A stretch of 56,868 nt of DNA from Colwellia sp. C2M11 (GCF_018860915.1 NZ_JAHKQD010000027.1:1-56868); one strand, 5' to 3'. Numbered from the stretch's first letter, positions 8,252 to 17,798 are shown. A program made the numbers and translations. The notes: generated by a model from the sequence alone, not told the origin.

Positions 8252-8698
8252 TTATTTTGTCGGTAACTCAGCAGTGAGTACCCAATAATAATTTAACTCC
8301 TTCATTTTCTTTGTAAAGTCTTCAAACTTTAACGGTTTAGTAACAAAACCACTAGCGCCTAAACCATAACATTCTTTTATTTCTGGTGACGTGTTTGACG
8401 TACTAATCATCACCACAGGAATATCTTTGAGCAGAGCGTCTTCTTTCATTATTTTTAAGGTAGCAATACCACTTTGTTTAGGCATTCTAATATCTAAAAA
8501 TACAATATCAGGGCGAGTAAATTTATGAAGATCTTCAAATGGAGCTTCGTTTCTTAGGTAAGCAATAGCCTCCTCACCATCCATTACATGCGTTATTGAA
8601 TTTTTAATATTAAATTCATTGAAAGCATCCATCATCAATTCTGCATGATCAATATTGTCTTCTACCATTAATGCCGACATTAGCTTAAGATTATCCAC
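8252..8698 (-). CDS. Single-domain response regulator (Rcp1-like receiver)
   Basis: The 148-residue protein is a stand-alone receiver domain with no output domain. It has the acidic pocket (VEDN near 12-15), phospho-acceptor Asp69 (IVFLDIRMP), the Thr/Ser switch near 99-100 (MISTS) and the conserved Lys121 (FVTKPL). The long alpha3-beta4 region and short C-terminal extension match the Rcp1-like receivers that receive phosphate from phytochrome-type or hybrid kinases. It follows the REC-kinase gene by 61 bp in the same direction, so the kinase is the likely phosphodonor. Confidence 0.9.
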   Translation of the reverse strand: MDNLKLMSALMVEDNIDHAELMMDAFNEFNIKNSITHVMDGEEAIAYLRNEAPFEDLHKFTRPDIVFLDIRMPKQSGIATLKIMKEDALLKDIPVVMISTSNTSPEIKECYGLGASGFVTKPLKFEDFTKKMKELNYYWVLTAELPTK

Positions 8699-8759
8699 GT
8701 TACGTCCTCTAGTGGTTTAATTAATTTTAAAACAACCTTTTAATTACTAAAATGTGTAA

Positions 8760-9827
8760 TCATTCTTTGTTAAATTTTAGGATAAATTGACTACCAACAC
8801 CTAACTCTGAATGTGCCTCAATACTGCCATTATGATGCTCAATAATACGCTTAACGATACTTAACCCTAAACCTGAACCGCCAAATTTCATGCCATTGGC
8901 AAGGCGATTAAATGGTGAAAATATTTTTTGTACATGTTTTTGCTCGAAACCAATACCATTATCTTTCAAAATAACATCAACATGATTGCCATGCGCTCGC
9001 ACAGATATATCAATAATAGGGTAACCATTATTAAACTTTATACTATTAACAATTAAATTTTGGAACAATATTTGAAGTAAAGTACTATTGCCTTGAATAG
9101 TCGTTAATTCATTAGGTATATTTAATTCGAAATCTACTTGCAGAGCACCTTTAAGGGAAGAAGTTACATTTTCAATCACTGACTTTACGCAAACGGACTC
9201 AAAAACCTGATCGGTATAACCTACAGACAGGTAACTATGCAAATTAGATACTAATTTATGTACTTCTGTTGTACTTTTTTCAATATACTCAAACCACTTC
9301 AATTCCGTTGGTGTGCAGCTAGTTCGTTCCATTAAGTCTGATTTTAATGATCTTGATACGCCCATTATACGGGTAATATGCCCGTTAAAATCATGAGATA
9401 AGCTAGCACAAAATACTTGCATATCTTGGTTGTATCCCGCCACTATTTTTTGATGACGGAATCGCTCAATAGCATATAAACATGTTTTATAAAGTAAAGC
9501 AGGAGTTAAAGAGTCTTTTGGTAAATAGTCTTGTATCCCTTTTTTCAGCAAATTTCGTGCAACATCACTACTGTTTAATGATGTTAATGTCACTATAGGT
9601 AATGGATTAGTTTGTGAACTTAGCCATTCTACGGTTTCAATTATAGTTGAATCGGGAAGTTGTAAATCACACAAGCATATATCAAAATTTTCTGATAATA
9701 GTAAACGCTTCCCTTTAGTTAAGGTATCAGCCCGAACTACCTCCACATCTATTTCCGTAATCGACATAAATGCATCGTCAATAATATCAAAATGATCAGT
9801 GTTATCTTCTATAATTATCACTCGCAT
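8760..9827 (-). CDS. Receiver domain - histidine kinase hybrid
   Basis: The order is unusual: a receiver domain comes first (residues 1-120, Asp54 in CLCDLQLPDS, Lys near 104), then a dimerisation/phospho-acceptor helix (His145 in SLSHDFNGH), then an ATPase domain with N box (QNLIVNSIKFNNG), NGIGFE and GGSGLGLSIVK. There is no sensor domain or transmembrane segment, so input probably comes from an upstream kinase phosphorylating Asp54. It lies upstream of the single-domain regulator in a two-gene leftward unit, divergent from the c-di-GMP enzyme gene. The start is the first ATG; the ribosome binding site is not strong. Confidence 0.9.
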   Translation of the reverse strand: MRVIIIEDNTDHFDIIDDAFMSITEIDVEVVRADTLTKGKRLLLSENFDICLCDLQLPDSTIIETVEWLSSQTNPLPIVTLTSLNSSDVARNLLKKGIQDYLPKDSLTPALLYKTCLYAIERFRHQKIVAGYNQDMQVFCASLSHDFNGHITRIMGVSRSLKSDLMERTSCTPTELKWFEYIEKSTTEVHKLVSNLHSYLSVGYTDQVFESVCVKSVIENVTSSLKGALQVDFELNIPNELTTIQGNSTLLQILFQNLIVNSIKFNNGYPIIDISVRAHGNHVDVILKDNGIGFEQKHVQKIFSPFNRLANGMKFGGSGLGLSIVKRIIEHHNGSIEAHSELGVGSQFILKFNKE

Positions 9828-10116
9828 GCTTTATGTAATCCGTTGTTATTTTTTTAAGAGTACATTTAATAGTTCAAAATTAGACAATATTAATATGTGC
9901 TGCTAGTGTAAAGGTACATAATAAAATGTATATTTATTAAGCATAGTCATATATTAATTTAAAGTACAAACTCTTAGTAAATAAAAACACTTTAGGGTGA
10001 TTAAAATATTTTCGTGTATATATTTTTAACTTTTCCAACGACAGTTTTTTCATTTTTACTTAGAAAATAATTACTTAAAACGTCTAAAAGTTATGCTTAA
10101 AAGGATTTATTCTGCA

Positions 10117-11820
10117 ATGAAAATACTGATTGTTGATGATAATGAAATTGATATCGCACTTGCAAAAAGAGCGCTAGGAACATCTTTAGAAAATAATTAT
10201 GAAATCAAAGGAACTGATTGTGTAGCAAAAGCGCTTGTATTAATCGATGAAGAAGTATTCGATATTATATTACTTGACTATCATATGCCTGAAATTAATG
10301 GTATTGAAATGATTATTGAGATGCGTTCACGTCCCAATTTAGGTAATACAGCAATTATTGTTATTAGTGCCGCAGAAGATATATCAATCGCCCTCAATTG
10401 TATTGAAGCTGGTGCACAAGACTTTATTCCTAAAAGCGACATTTCACATATTAAGCTATCTCAAGCAATTATTCACTCTAAAAAGCGCTTTGAAATGGAA
10501 CAAAGAATGCAGGAAAGTTATTTGGCCTTAAAGAATATGGCTGAAACTGATCAATTAACTGGCTTACATAATCGTCATTATTTCGATGAAACGTTAAACA
10601 TTATGATTGCTAATAGTGATCGTTTAAAGCTTTCTGTTGGCATGCTCATTTTAGATCTAGATGATTTTAAGCATATTAATGATTCATTAGGTCATCACGC
10701 TGGAGACATACTTCTAGTTGAGTTAGTCGCTAGAGTCAAAAATTGCCTAAGAATCAACGATGGCTTTGCCCGACTAGGCGGTGACGAATTTGCAATAACC
10801 TTAGCGAATATAAACTCTGCAGAAGAAGTTAATATGATTGCTAGTCGTATTTTACAATCATTTCAACAGCCTTTCTTAATCGATGGTCAGAGAATGGACT
10901 GTACAGTGAGCATTGGTGCGGCGTTATACCCAGATGATGCAAATAGCCATGATCAACTAATGAAATATGCCGACGTCGCCATGTATAGAGCAAAAAAGAA
11001 TGGTAAAAACACACTATGCTTTTATGAATTACATTATCAAAATGAATTTAACCGTCGTTTCTTTATCAGAAATGAAATGAATGAAATAATTAAGAACTCA
11101 TCCTTTCGCTTATTTTATCAACCTATTTTTTGTGCCAACAGTGAAAACATTAAAGGCGTTGAAGCTCTTATTAGGTGGCCTGACACCCCAAACTCATATA
11201 CCCCAGATGAGTTTATCCCTATTGCAGAAGAAACACGTTTAATTCATGACTTAGGCCAATGGGTCATCGACACAGCCTTAGCTAATTTAGCATCATGGCA
11301 GACTAAGTATGATAACAATTTTACCTTAGCAATTAACATTTCAGCAATCCAATTACAAAATGCTCAACTGACTCAAAAAATTAAATATGCAGCACAAAAA
11401 TATGGAGTTAAACCTGACACTATCATATTAGAAATCACTGAAACCGCTTTACTTGACAACGATAATATTACTCGACAAACACTCAATTCCCTTTCATCTG
11501 CAGGCTTTAAAATTGCCTTGGATGATTTTGGTATGGGATTTTCCTCAATATCACATTTAAACAATTATCCCATTGATATCGTTAAATTAGATAAAACATT
11601 GCAAGAAGATGAATTAAATACTGATAAAAAGAATAGCTTATTAGAAGCCGTAACTCTTATGTTAAAGTTACTAAACTTTACCGTAGTTGCCGAAGGCATT
11701 GAAACGAAAAACCAGCTAAAGGTTTGCCGTAAACTTAAAATTGATAAATTTCAAGGATACCTCCTTGGCATGCCCATGCCTGCCGATTTATTAGAAGTAA
11801 AATTACAGGAACAAAGATAA
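10117..11820 (+). CDS. REC-GGDEF-EAL cyclic-di-GMP protein
   Basis: Domains in order: receiver (residues 1-120, Asp54 in ILLDYHMPE), GGDEF (about 145-305) and EAL (about 325-565). The GGDEF site is intact (RLGGDEFAI), with an RIND motif five residues before it that fits the inhibitory c-di-GMP site RxxD. EAL residues are also present: GVEALIRW, LEITETALL and LDDFGMGFSS. It may therefore make or degrade c-di-GMP depending on phosphorylation. I chose the ATG at 10117 because it gives a normal receiver N-terminus (MKILIVDDNE) and has AAGGA upstream; an ATG at 10093 in the same frame adds eight residues. It is divergent from the REC-kinase pair. Confidence 0.9.
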   Translation: MKILIVDDNEIDIALAKRALGTSLENNYEIKGTDCVAKALVLIDEEVFDIILLDYHMPEINGIEMIIEMRSRPNLGNTAIIVISAAEDISIALNCIEAGAQDFIPKSDISHIKLSQAIIHSKKRFEMEQRMQESYLALKNMAETDQLTGLHNRHYFDETLNIMIANSDRLKLSVGMLILDLDDFKHINDSLGHHAGDILLVELVARVKNCLRINDGFARLGGDEFAITLANINSAEEVNMIASRILQSFQQPFLIDGQRMDCTVSIGAALYPDDANSHDQLMKYADVAMYRAKKNGKNTLCFYELHYQNEFNRRFFIRNEMNEIIKNSSFRLFYQPIFCANSENIKGVEALIRWPDTPNSYTPDEFIPIAEETRLIHDLGQWVIDTALANLASWQTKYDNNFTLAINISAIQLQNAQLTQKIKYAAQKYGVKPDTIILEITETALLDNDNITRQTLNSLSSAGFKIALDDFGMGFSSISHLNNYPIDIVKLDKTLQEDELNTDKKNSLLEAVTLMLKLLNFTVVAEGIETKNQLKVCRKLKIDKFQGYLLGMPMPADLLEVKLQEQR

Positions 11821-11886
11821 ATAGAAAAGTATTCTTTGTTATCAGATTTATAACAATCTATATAATTGATAAAGGAGCGTTTAGCA

Positions 11887-13113
11887 ATGAAATCTGCACC
11901 AATTCTTGACAACGAATCCTCTCGACTGGCGGCTTTAAATGAATATCAGATATTAGATACGCTACCTGAACAAAACTATGACCAACTTACTGAGTTAGCA
12001 TCAAGTGTTTGTAATATGCCTATTGCCCTTATCTCGTTAATTGATGAGAAACGGCAATGGTTCAAATCTCACCTCGGTGTTACAGTACAAGAAACCCCTC
12101 GAGATATTGCGTTTTGTGCGCACGCTATTCACCATGAACAAGTATTCGAAGTAAAAAATGCCGACAAAGATGAGAGATTTCACGATAACCCTTTAGTAAC
12201 GGGGCCAACTAATATCAAGTTCTATGCTGGAGCACCACTAATAACACCTAACGGTCTTCGGTTAGGTACACTCTGTGTGCTCAACAATAAGCCATCAATA
12301 TTAACTGATATTCAAAAAAAACAGCTGACAATAATCGCCCAGCAAGTTGTTTTGCAATTAGAGTTGAGAAAAGCTGTGCAAGTTCAAGATAACCTTTTAT
12401 CTAAATCCAAGGCATTAGCAAAAACACTAAAATCAAAAAATAAAGAGCTAGAACAATTTGTATACGCTGTATCCCATGATTTAAAGTCGCCTTTAGTGAC
12501 TATTAACGGTTTTACTTCAACATTAGCTAACGAGTTATCAACCTATACATCAGAAAAGCAAAAACATCGCTTCAAAAGAATTATTGAAAATGTAACACAT
12601 ATGGGGACATTACTGAGCAACTTGTTACAACTTTCAAAGATTATGAATACAGAAATAACGAAAACCTCACTTAATGTAACAAAACTCATTGAAAAAAATT
12701 GGCAAAGAGTACTGCCTGAATATAAAAAAACGGAATTTACATTAATTATATCCGAGCCTTTACACCTCTTATGGGCAAATAAAACCCTCCTGTCTCAATG
12801 TATTGATAATATCTTTAAAAATTCAATTAGATATCAAAGCCATAAACGAGATCTACAAGTAAAAGTATATACTAAAGAATGTAATACTTCTGTTTCACTA
12901 TTTATCTGTGATAATGGTATTGGTATAGATAAATCAAACCATGAACGAGTGTTTCATATCTTTGAACAAATGAATAAAGATGCGAATACAGGTACAGGGG
13001 TTGGCTTGAATATCGTTAAAGCCGCAATGGAAAAGCAAAACGGTACGGTAACACTAATATCTGAATTGCATAAAGGAACGTGTATAGAGCTATGTTTTCC
13101 AAAAGCAGAATAA
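11887..13113 (+). CDS. GAF-domain sensor histidine kinase
   Basis: This soluble kinase has an N-terminal GAF domain (about residues 20-155). Its segments PIALISLID, FKSHLGV, FCAHAI and FYAGAPL are typical of the family that begins RLAAL...ILDT. A short coiled linker follows, then HisKA with phospho-acceptor His197 (AVSHDLKSPL) and an ATPase domain (NGIGID, TGTGVGLNIVK). I chose the ATG at 11887: AAGGAG sits nine bases upstream, whereas the longer TTG frame starting at 11866 would place that site inside the gene. It follows the GGDEF-EAL gene by 66 bp and its catalytic half closely resembles the next kinase, indicating duplication. Confidence 0.88.
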   Translation: MKSAPILDNESSRLAALNEYQILDTLPEQNYDQLTELASSVCNMPIALISLIDEKRQWFKSHLGVTVQETPRDIAFCAHAIHHEQVFEVKNADKDERFHDNPLVTGPTNIKFYAGAPLITPNGLRLGTLCVLNNKPSILTDIQKKQLTIIAQQVVLQLELRKAVQVQDNLLSKSKALAKTLKSKNKELEQFVYAVSHDLKSPLVTINGFTSTLANELSTYTSEKQKHRFKRIIENVTHMGTLLSNLLQLSKIMNTEITKTSLNVTKLIEKNWQRVLPEYKKTEFTLIISEPLHLLWANKTLLSQCIDNIFKNSIRYQSHKRDLQVKVYTKECNTSVSLFICDNGIGIDKSNHERVFHIFEQMNKDANTGTGVGLNIVKAAMEKQNGTVTLISELHKGTCIELCFPKAE

Positions 13114-13151
13114 CGAACAATTACAATAAGACAAAATAGGAATATAAATAC

Positions 13152-13241
13152 ATGAATTCAATAAAATATACACCTATAAAATTTAATAATCTTTCAACAG
13201 TTATATTGTTGGTTAGAGAGTTACGTTGTGATCACCCATGA
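13152..13241 (+). CDS. Possible 29-residue leader ORF upstream of the membrane kinase
   Basis: A short ATG frame with AGGA 11 bases upstream ends in a TGA that overlaps the next kinase start (ATGA). The kinase itself lacks a good ribosome binding site, so coupling from this leader could explain its translation. The peptide has no recognised feature. It may be chance. Confidence 0.3.
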   Translation: MNSIKYTPIKFNNLSTVILLVRELRCDHP

Positions 13242-14683
13242 AATCCAACAATATTATACTCGCGACACTACTACTTTTTTTTATTTCACTTGAAATATTT
13301 ATAGCGTTAAATTTCGTTGCTAAACAAAAAGACATCAGACAGAGCAGAACTGAAATATATGCTTCTCTCATTGAACTTCAAAATCAAATTGGTTATGTCG
13401 GCCTAATACATAATTTTAAAAATGCTATTTTACGACCGAATGAGCCTAGCTATCGAGAAAATGCTTTTGAGAATTATCGTATTGCAAAACTTCTATTAAG
13501 TAAATTTGAGCGACAAGGCGCTTTAATACTTGGAGAGCTCAACATGCAAGATACAAGAAATATGTTATCTGCTTATAATGAGCATCTTTTATCACTTCCA
13601 GAACTCCTTGATAAAGAAATGACCACACATGAGTTAGACAAATTTCTTCGTTATAATGACGAGCCTTCTCACATTGAAATCACCTTGGCATACAATAAGA
13701 TTACACTCACACTTGAAGCACTAATGACTGATTTAGTAGAGCGTAGTCTTAAATTAAGTCTTATTGTTTTGATTGCACTTCTCATAACATTAGTCGCTAT
13801 TGTCAGATTCTTTTTTAAAGAACAACAACATAAGCTTAATAAAAGTAATGCATTAAATATTAAAATGGAAACTCAAAAAACAGAGATGACACGCTCACAA
13901 GCAACTTTAGTGAGCATCATGAAAGATCTTAAAAAAGAAAAACAACAAGCCAATACGTTAAATAAAAAGTTAATAAATAAAAATAAAGAAATGGAGCAAT
14001 TTATTTATACTGTATCTCATGATCTTAAATCACCATTGGTTACTATTTCAGCATTCACTCAACAACTGAAATCAGAATTGTTATCAACATTAACCGAAAA
14101 GCAAGTGCATCGACTGACTCGCATCATTGAAAATGTTAAAAATATGGAAAGCCTTTTAACTGATTTACTCGATTTATCTCGTATTGTTCAACAAACTATT
14201 GCTATTTCTCAAGTTAATGTACAAACAATAATTGAAGAACAATGTCGAGTTCTTGAAGAAGCTATAAATGAGAGCAACGCTACAATAAACATTACCGATA
14301 ATTTAAATACGGTAGATGCAAACCCACGATTATTCGGTGAAGCATTACTTAACTTATTAAGTAATGCTATCCGCTACCGTAACCCATCGGTCCCTTTAGT
14401 AATAGATATATACACACAACAGACCTTATCTTCCACTACCATTTGTGTAAAAGATAATGGTATTGGGATAGACCCTAAATATCACGAATTAGTATTCGCT
14501 ATATTTGAGAGACTATCAACAACAGATGGAAGTGGTGTCGGCTTAACGATTGTTAAAACAATAATGGATAAGCATAAAGGAAAAGTATTAATTGAATCTA
14601 CATTAGGCAGTGGCTCTTGTTTCTGTCTTGAGTTCCCCAACATCGACAACAATAAAAATGATGACAAGACAGTAAACAGCTAA
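13238..14683 (+). CDS. Membrane-bound sensor histidine kinase
   Basis: The 481-residue protein has a transmembrane helix at about 5-27, a periplasmic helical sensor of roughly 145 residues and a second transmembrane helix at about 172-193. A coiled coil (195-250), HisKA with His261 (TVSHDLKSPL) and an ATPase domain (NAIRYRN, NGIGIDP, GSGVGLTIVK) follow. The periplasmic region has an all-helical, four-helix-bundle-like look but no signature I recognise. The HisKA/ATPase part is clearly paralogous to the preceding GAF kinase (shared NKExEQF, SHDLKSPLVTI). The start overlaps a possible leader ORF. Together with the four neighbouring genes it probably feeds one phosphorelay towards the REC domains. 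Confidence 0.87.
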   Translation: MKSNNIILATLLLFFISLEIFIALNFVAKQKDIRQSRTEIYASLIELQNQIGYVGLIHNFKNAILRPNEPSYRENAFENYRIAKLLLSKFERQGALILGELNMQDTRNMLSAYNEHLLSLPELLDKEMTTHELDKFLRYNDEPSHIEITLAYNKITLTLEALMTDLVERSLKLSLIVLIALLITLVAIVRFFFKEQQHKLNKSNALNIKMETQKTEMTRSQATLVSIMKDLKKEKQQANTLNKKLINKNKEMEQFIYTVSHDLKSPLVTISAFTQQLKSELLSTLTEKQVHRLTRIIENVKNMESLLTDLLDLSRIVQQTIAISQVNVQTIIEEQCRVLEEAINESNATINITDNLNTVDANPRLFGEALLNLLSNAIRYRNPSVPLVIDIYTQQTLSSTTICVKDNGIGIDPKYHELVFAIFERLSTTDGSGVGLTIVKTIMDKHKGKVLIESTLGSGSCFCLEFPNIDNNKNDDKTVNS

Positions 14684-14827
14684 AATCGTATATTGCGCTA
14701 GTAATATATAAAACATATAAGCACTTAATAATATAAACAATACCTAATGTTAACCGAGTTTTTATGGGAGAAATAACGTAAAATAAAAAGTTAATCGCTA
14801 GTAAAATAAACAAAGACCAAACGCACA

Positions 14828-15799
14828 ATGGAATATAACCAAAATATTTTTTCACTCTTACCTATAGCCCTCCAAATCACCGCGCCAATATTTATCTTAA
14901 TAACGTTAGGTACATGGTTATTTCATATAAAATTCATTAATAAAGAGTTTATTCGTATCTCGTCTAAATTCATTTTCAATATTGGTCTACCCATTATCTT
15001 ATTTACCAGTACTGCATCTCATGATTTTAAACAACTTATTAATGTTTCCCATATTGCATTAATATTATTAACTACCGTTATTGTATTCATTATAAGCCAT
15101 TATACGGCATTCAAGTTTGTTGGTGCTGACCGGGATAAAGGGGTTTTTGTTCAAGGAGCTTTTAGAGGTAATTTAATTATTGTAGGTTTAGCTTTATGTG
15201 CGAATGCTTATCCGGATAAAGGCATTGCTATCGCGACAATACCAACAGCAGCAACGATTATTGTATATAATTTACTGTCTATTTTTACCCTTAATAATAG
15301 CTTAAATCAGCAAAGTGGCTCTATTAAAAAAAATATTCAAGATATTATTAAAAACCCATTAATTATTGGAATAACCGCGGGTTTAGTTGCAAACTTAATA
15401 GGTTTCAAAACCCCTGCTCTAATTTTACAAAGTAACCAGTATATTGCACAAATGACTCTACCTTTAGCGTTAATCGCCATTGGTGGGTCATTAAATTTTC
15501 AACAATTAAAGCAAAACTTGAAGCCTGCCTTGATGGCAAGTTTTGGTAAGATTATTTTAAGCCCACTAATTTTGGTAATATTGCTATTTATTTTACCAAT
15601 CGATCCTAAAGCAGCTGGTGTGTTATTTTTGTTAACAGCGTCACCCACAGCAACAGCTAGTTTAATTATGGTAGAAGCGATGGGCGGCAACGCTGATTTA
15701 GCAGCGAAAATAATCATACTATCAACATTAATCTCTCTTCTCACTGTAACTATTGGTTTTGCTCTATTGGTATCTACAGGTTTAATCGCTATTAGTTGA
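14828..15799 (+). CDS. AEC-family (auxin efflux carrier-like) transporter
   Basis: The 323-residue inner-membrane protein has about ten hydrophobic segments in two five-helix halves, the layout of the AEC/BASS-like fold. Typical segments are NIGLPIILFTST, GAFRGNLIIVGLAL and PLALIAIGGSL, with the C-terminal LLTASPTATASLIMVEAMGG. Members move small anions such as malonate or malate, or amino acid derivatives; the substrate here cannot be told. It follows the kinase gene by 144 bp on the same strand, so its expression could be linked, but a separate promoter is possible. Confidence 0.85.
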   Translation: MEYNQNIFSLLPIALQITAPIFILITLGTWLFHIKFINKEFIRISSKFIFNIGLPIILFTSTASHDFKQLINVSHIALILLTTVIVFIISHYTAFKFVGADRDKGVFVQGAFRGNLIIVGLALCANAYPDKGIAIATIPTAATIIVYNLLSIFTLNNSLNQQSGSIKKNIQDIIKNPLIIGITAGLVANLIGFKTPALILQSNQYIAQMTLPLALIAIGGSLNFQQLKQNLKPALMASFGKIILSPLILVILLFILPIDPKAAGVLFLLTASPTATASLIMVEAMGGNADLAAKIIILSTLISLLTVTIGFALLVSTGLIAIS

Positions 15800-15840
15800 T
15801 CTAAAATCATTTAATTTTAAAGTTAGTTAGTAGCGAACTA

Positions 15841-16023
15841 TTAACTAACTTTAAAAGTTTCAACCAGTTGCTGTAATTTCTCAGCCATTATATCTACTTG
15901 CTTAGAGCTTTCAGTAAGCTCTTGAAGAAATTCAGCCATATGCTCAGTCACTTGTGTTACTTGACTTGCTGTTTCACCATTACGAGCACCTATCCTTTCA
16001 ATAACACGAATAACCTCACACAT
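15841..16023 (-). pseudogene. Remnant of a methyl-accepting chemotaxis protein C-terminus
   Basis: The 60-codon frame reads like the end of a chemoreceptor: helical heptads, then LTESSKQVDIMAEKLQQLVETFKVS, which matches the usual LxxLVxxFKV tail. The N-terminal sensor, HAMP and the highly conserved hairpin tip are all missing, and the upstream DNA to 16439 has no frame for them. I read it as a gene remnant left by deletion. A full chemoreceptor with a similar ending (ESVARQFKV) lies at 33474-35093. Confidence 0.55.
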
Positions 16024-16439
16024 TTATCAAAAAAATAAGCAATCTGCTATTACTGCAAAGTATCTCTGAGCTTAAACTTTTAAGGGATGCAGCTAAAAGT
16101 AACTACAAGAGTAAATTATGTTGTCAGTAATACCTGTTTCATTAATTAAGTGAACAATTTTATACGTAGAAAAATTGCCAAATACAAAGCATTTATTTCA
16201 ATAACTAGTTGTTCTAATTATTAAATAAGGATGTAGTTGGTGATTTTAGCAAGTAGAAATAATCACATAGTTAGTGAGATTGGTATAAAGCAGTATGATG
16301 GGAGTATTAAATAAAATTATGTTAATAGAAAAATAAAGCTTATAGGTAACAATCAATAAAACTAGGTTAAGTTTGAAAATAAACGATGAATCGTTAAATA
16401 ATCGAAAGTATTTAAATATAATATATGGGAAATCGGACC
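16024..16439. other. Gene-free stretch with a dispersed repeat copy
   Basis: There is no gene. The DNA is very AT-rich and probably decayed sequence upstream of the chemoreceptor remnant. Positions 16262-16289 hold one copy of a 28-bp element (core TTAGTGAGATTGGTATAA) whose inverted relative lies at 49730-49757. Confidence 0.5.
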
Positions 16440-16467
16440 AAAAAAAAGAGCTTATATAAGCTCTTGA
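16440..16467 (-). terminator. Terminator downstream of tRNA-Leu
   Basis: The self-complementary AAGAGCTTATATAAGCTCTT forms a tight hairpin followed, on the minus strand, by a run of seven or more T. It closes the leftward secG / tRNA-Leu transcript. Confidence 0.85.
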
Positions 16468-16484
16468 TTTTAAATATAATCTAG

Positions 16485-16569
16485 TGGTGCGGATGGGGGG
16501 ACTTGAACCCCCACGACCTAAGTCACCAGCCCCTCAAGCTGGCGCGTCTACCAATTCCGCCACATCCGC
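16485..16569 (-). tRNA. tRNA-Leu (anticodon GAG)
   Basis: The 85-nt minus-strand gene has acceptor GCGGATG pairing with CATCCGC, then A and an encoded CCA. The anticodon arm is CCAGC TTGAGGG GCTGG, giving anticodon GAG. A long variable arm, the D-arm GGTAGACGC and the T-arm GTTCAAGTC are present. It sits immediately downstream of secG, the same position as leuU in Escherichia coli. Confidence 0.97.
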
Positions 16570-16614
16570 GCAAAACTAGGTTTATATTATAACTTGAAAA
16601 AGTTAACTCTGATG

Positions 16615-17025
16615 CTAGTTAGGTATATCGCCATCTTCTACTTTAGTAGCAACATCATCAGCAGTTGGAACGTCTGAGTTTTCACTCATCATAGCTTCCG
16701 CACTTTCGATATCGCTTGGAATAGCATCGGTAGGTATAGTTTGTTCGCTAACAGGAACACTTAAGTCATTCCATTCATCAATAGACTTAGTACGATTAGC
16801 CGTTAGGTTACCTAAAACTAAACTAATAACAAAAAAGCCAATAGCTAACCAGGTTGTTGTTTTAGTTAAAAAGTTACCTGAACCACCTGAGCCAAAAACT
16901 GTTGCTGATGAACCAGCACCAAAAGAGGCACCCATATCAGCACCTTTACCTTGTTGAATTAGCACTAAACCAATTAAGGCTAAGGCGATAAGTACGTAGG
17001 CTATAATTAAAACTTGATACAACAT
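16615..17025 (-). CDS. secG: SecG, preprotein translocase subunit
   Basis: SecG is the small auxiliary subunit of the SecYEG channel in the inner membrane. The 136-residue sequence has two transmembrane helices (LIIAYVLIALALIGLVLI near 4-21, and TTTWLAIGFFVISLVLG near 55-71). Between them is the hallmark loop QQGKGADMGASFGAGSSATVFGS. The acidic tail (80-136) is longer than in E. coli and rich in Ser, Asp and Glu, as is common in marine relatives. It lies two bases after tpiA's stop and ahead of tRNA-Leu. Confidence 0.95.
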   Translation of the reverse strand: MLYQVLIIAYVLIALALIGLVLIQQGKGADMGASFGAGSSATVFGSGGSGNFLTKTTTWLAIGFFVISLVLGNLTANRTKSIDEWNDLSVPVSEQTIPTDAIPSDIESAEAMMSENSDVPTADDVATKVEDGDIPN

Positions 17026-17027
17026 TT

Positions 17028-17798
17028 TTACTTTCCTTTAGCGGCTGAACAAATTATTTTAAATTGTTCAACTTGTAAACTAGCACCACCAATAAGACCA
17101 CCGTCTATATCAGGTTGTGCGAATAATTCTTCACAGTTTGACGAGTTAACGCTTCCACCGTATAACAAAGGCACTTTATCCGCGACATCTTTATTAGCTT
17201 TAGCTAAAAATTGACGAATAAATTTATGTGTTTCTTGTGCCATCTCGTTTGATGCTGTTTTTCCTGTACCTATAGCCCAAACGGGTTCATAGGCAATAAC
17301 AACATCAATAAATTTTTCTATACCTATTTCATCAATAACAGGCTGTAATTGTGAAGCAAGTACGGTTTCTGTTTGTTCAGTTGCTCGTTCAGCTTCGCTT
17401 TCACCAATGCATATAATAGGTGTTAAACCTGCATTGAGTACGGCATTTACTTTATGTGCAACTTGAGTAGAGGTTTCTTGATAATAACGTCTACGTTCAG
17501 AATGACCTATAATAACAAATTCTACTGATAATTCCTGCAACATTTTTGTAGAAATTTGACCAGTGTAAGCTCCACTTTGGTGTTCACTAACATTTTGAGC
17601 ACCAACATGTATAACAGCACTTAAATTATTTGAATTTCTTTTAGCAACAAACTCAGATAAATAAGGGGAACTAGGACAAATAACCACACTAACATTATCT
17701 TGTAATTTCACGTTAGTTAAACCAGAAATCATAGTGTCAACTAATGCTAAATCACCATTCATCTTCCAGTTAGCAGCAACGATTGCACGTCTAGCCAT
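17028..17798 (-). CDS. tpiA: Triose-phosphate isomerase
   Basis: The enzyme interconverts dihydroxyacetone phosphate and glyceraldehyde 3-phosphate in glycolysis and gluconeogenesis. The 256-residue sequence has ANWKMN (substrate Asn/Lys near residues 10-12), catalytic His in IIGHSERR (near 97) and catalytic Glu in VIAYEPVWAIGTGKTA (near 167). The phosphate-binding LLYGGSVNSSN lies near 213. The insertion of tpiA between glmM and secG is typical of Alteromonadales and Vibrio relatives. The gene ends two bases before the secG start codon, so the two are probably co-translated. Confidence 0.97.
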   Translation of the reverse strand: MARRAIVAANWKMNGDLALVDTMISGLTNVKLQDNVSVVICPSSPYLSEFVAKRNSNNLSAVIHVGAQNVSEHQSGAYTGQISTKMLQELSVEFVIIGHSERRRYYQETSTQVAHKVNAVLNAGLTPIICIGESEAERATEQTETVLASQLQPVIDEIGIEKFIDVVIAYEPVWAIGTGKTASNEMAQETHKFIRQFLAKANKDVADKVPLLYGGSVNSSNCEELFAQPDIDGGLIGGASLQVEQFKIICSAAKGK

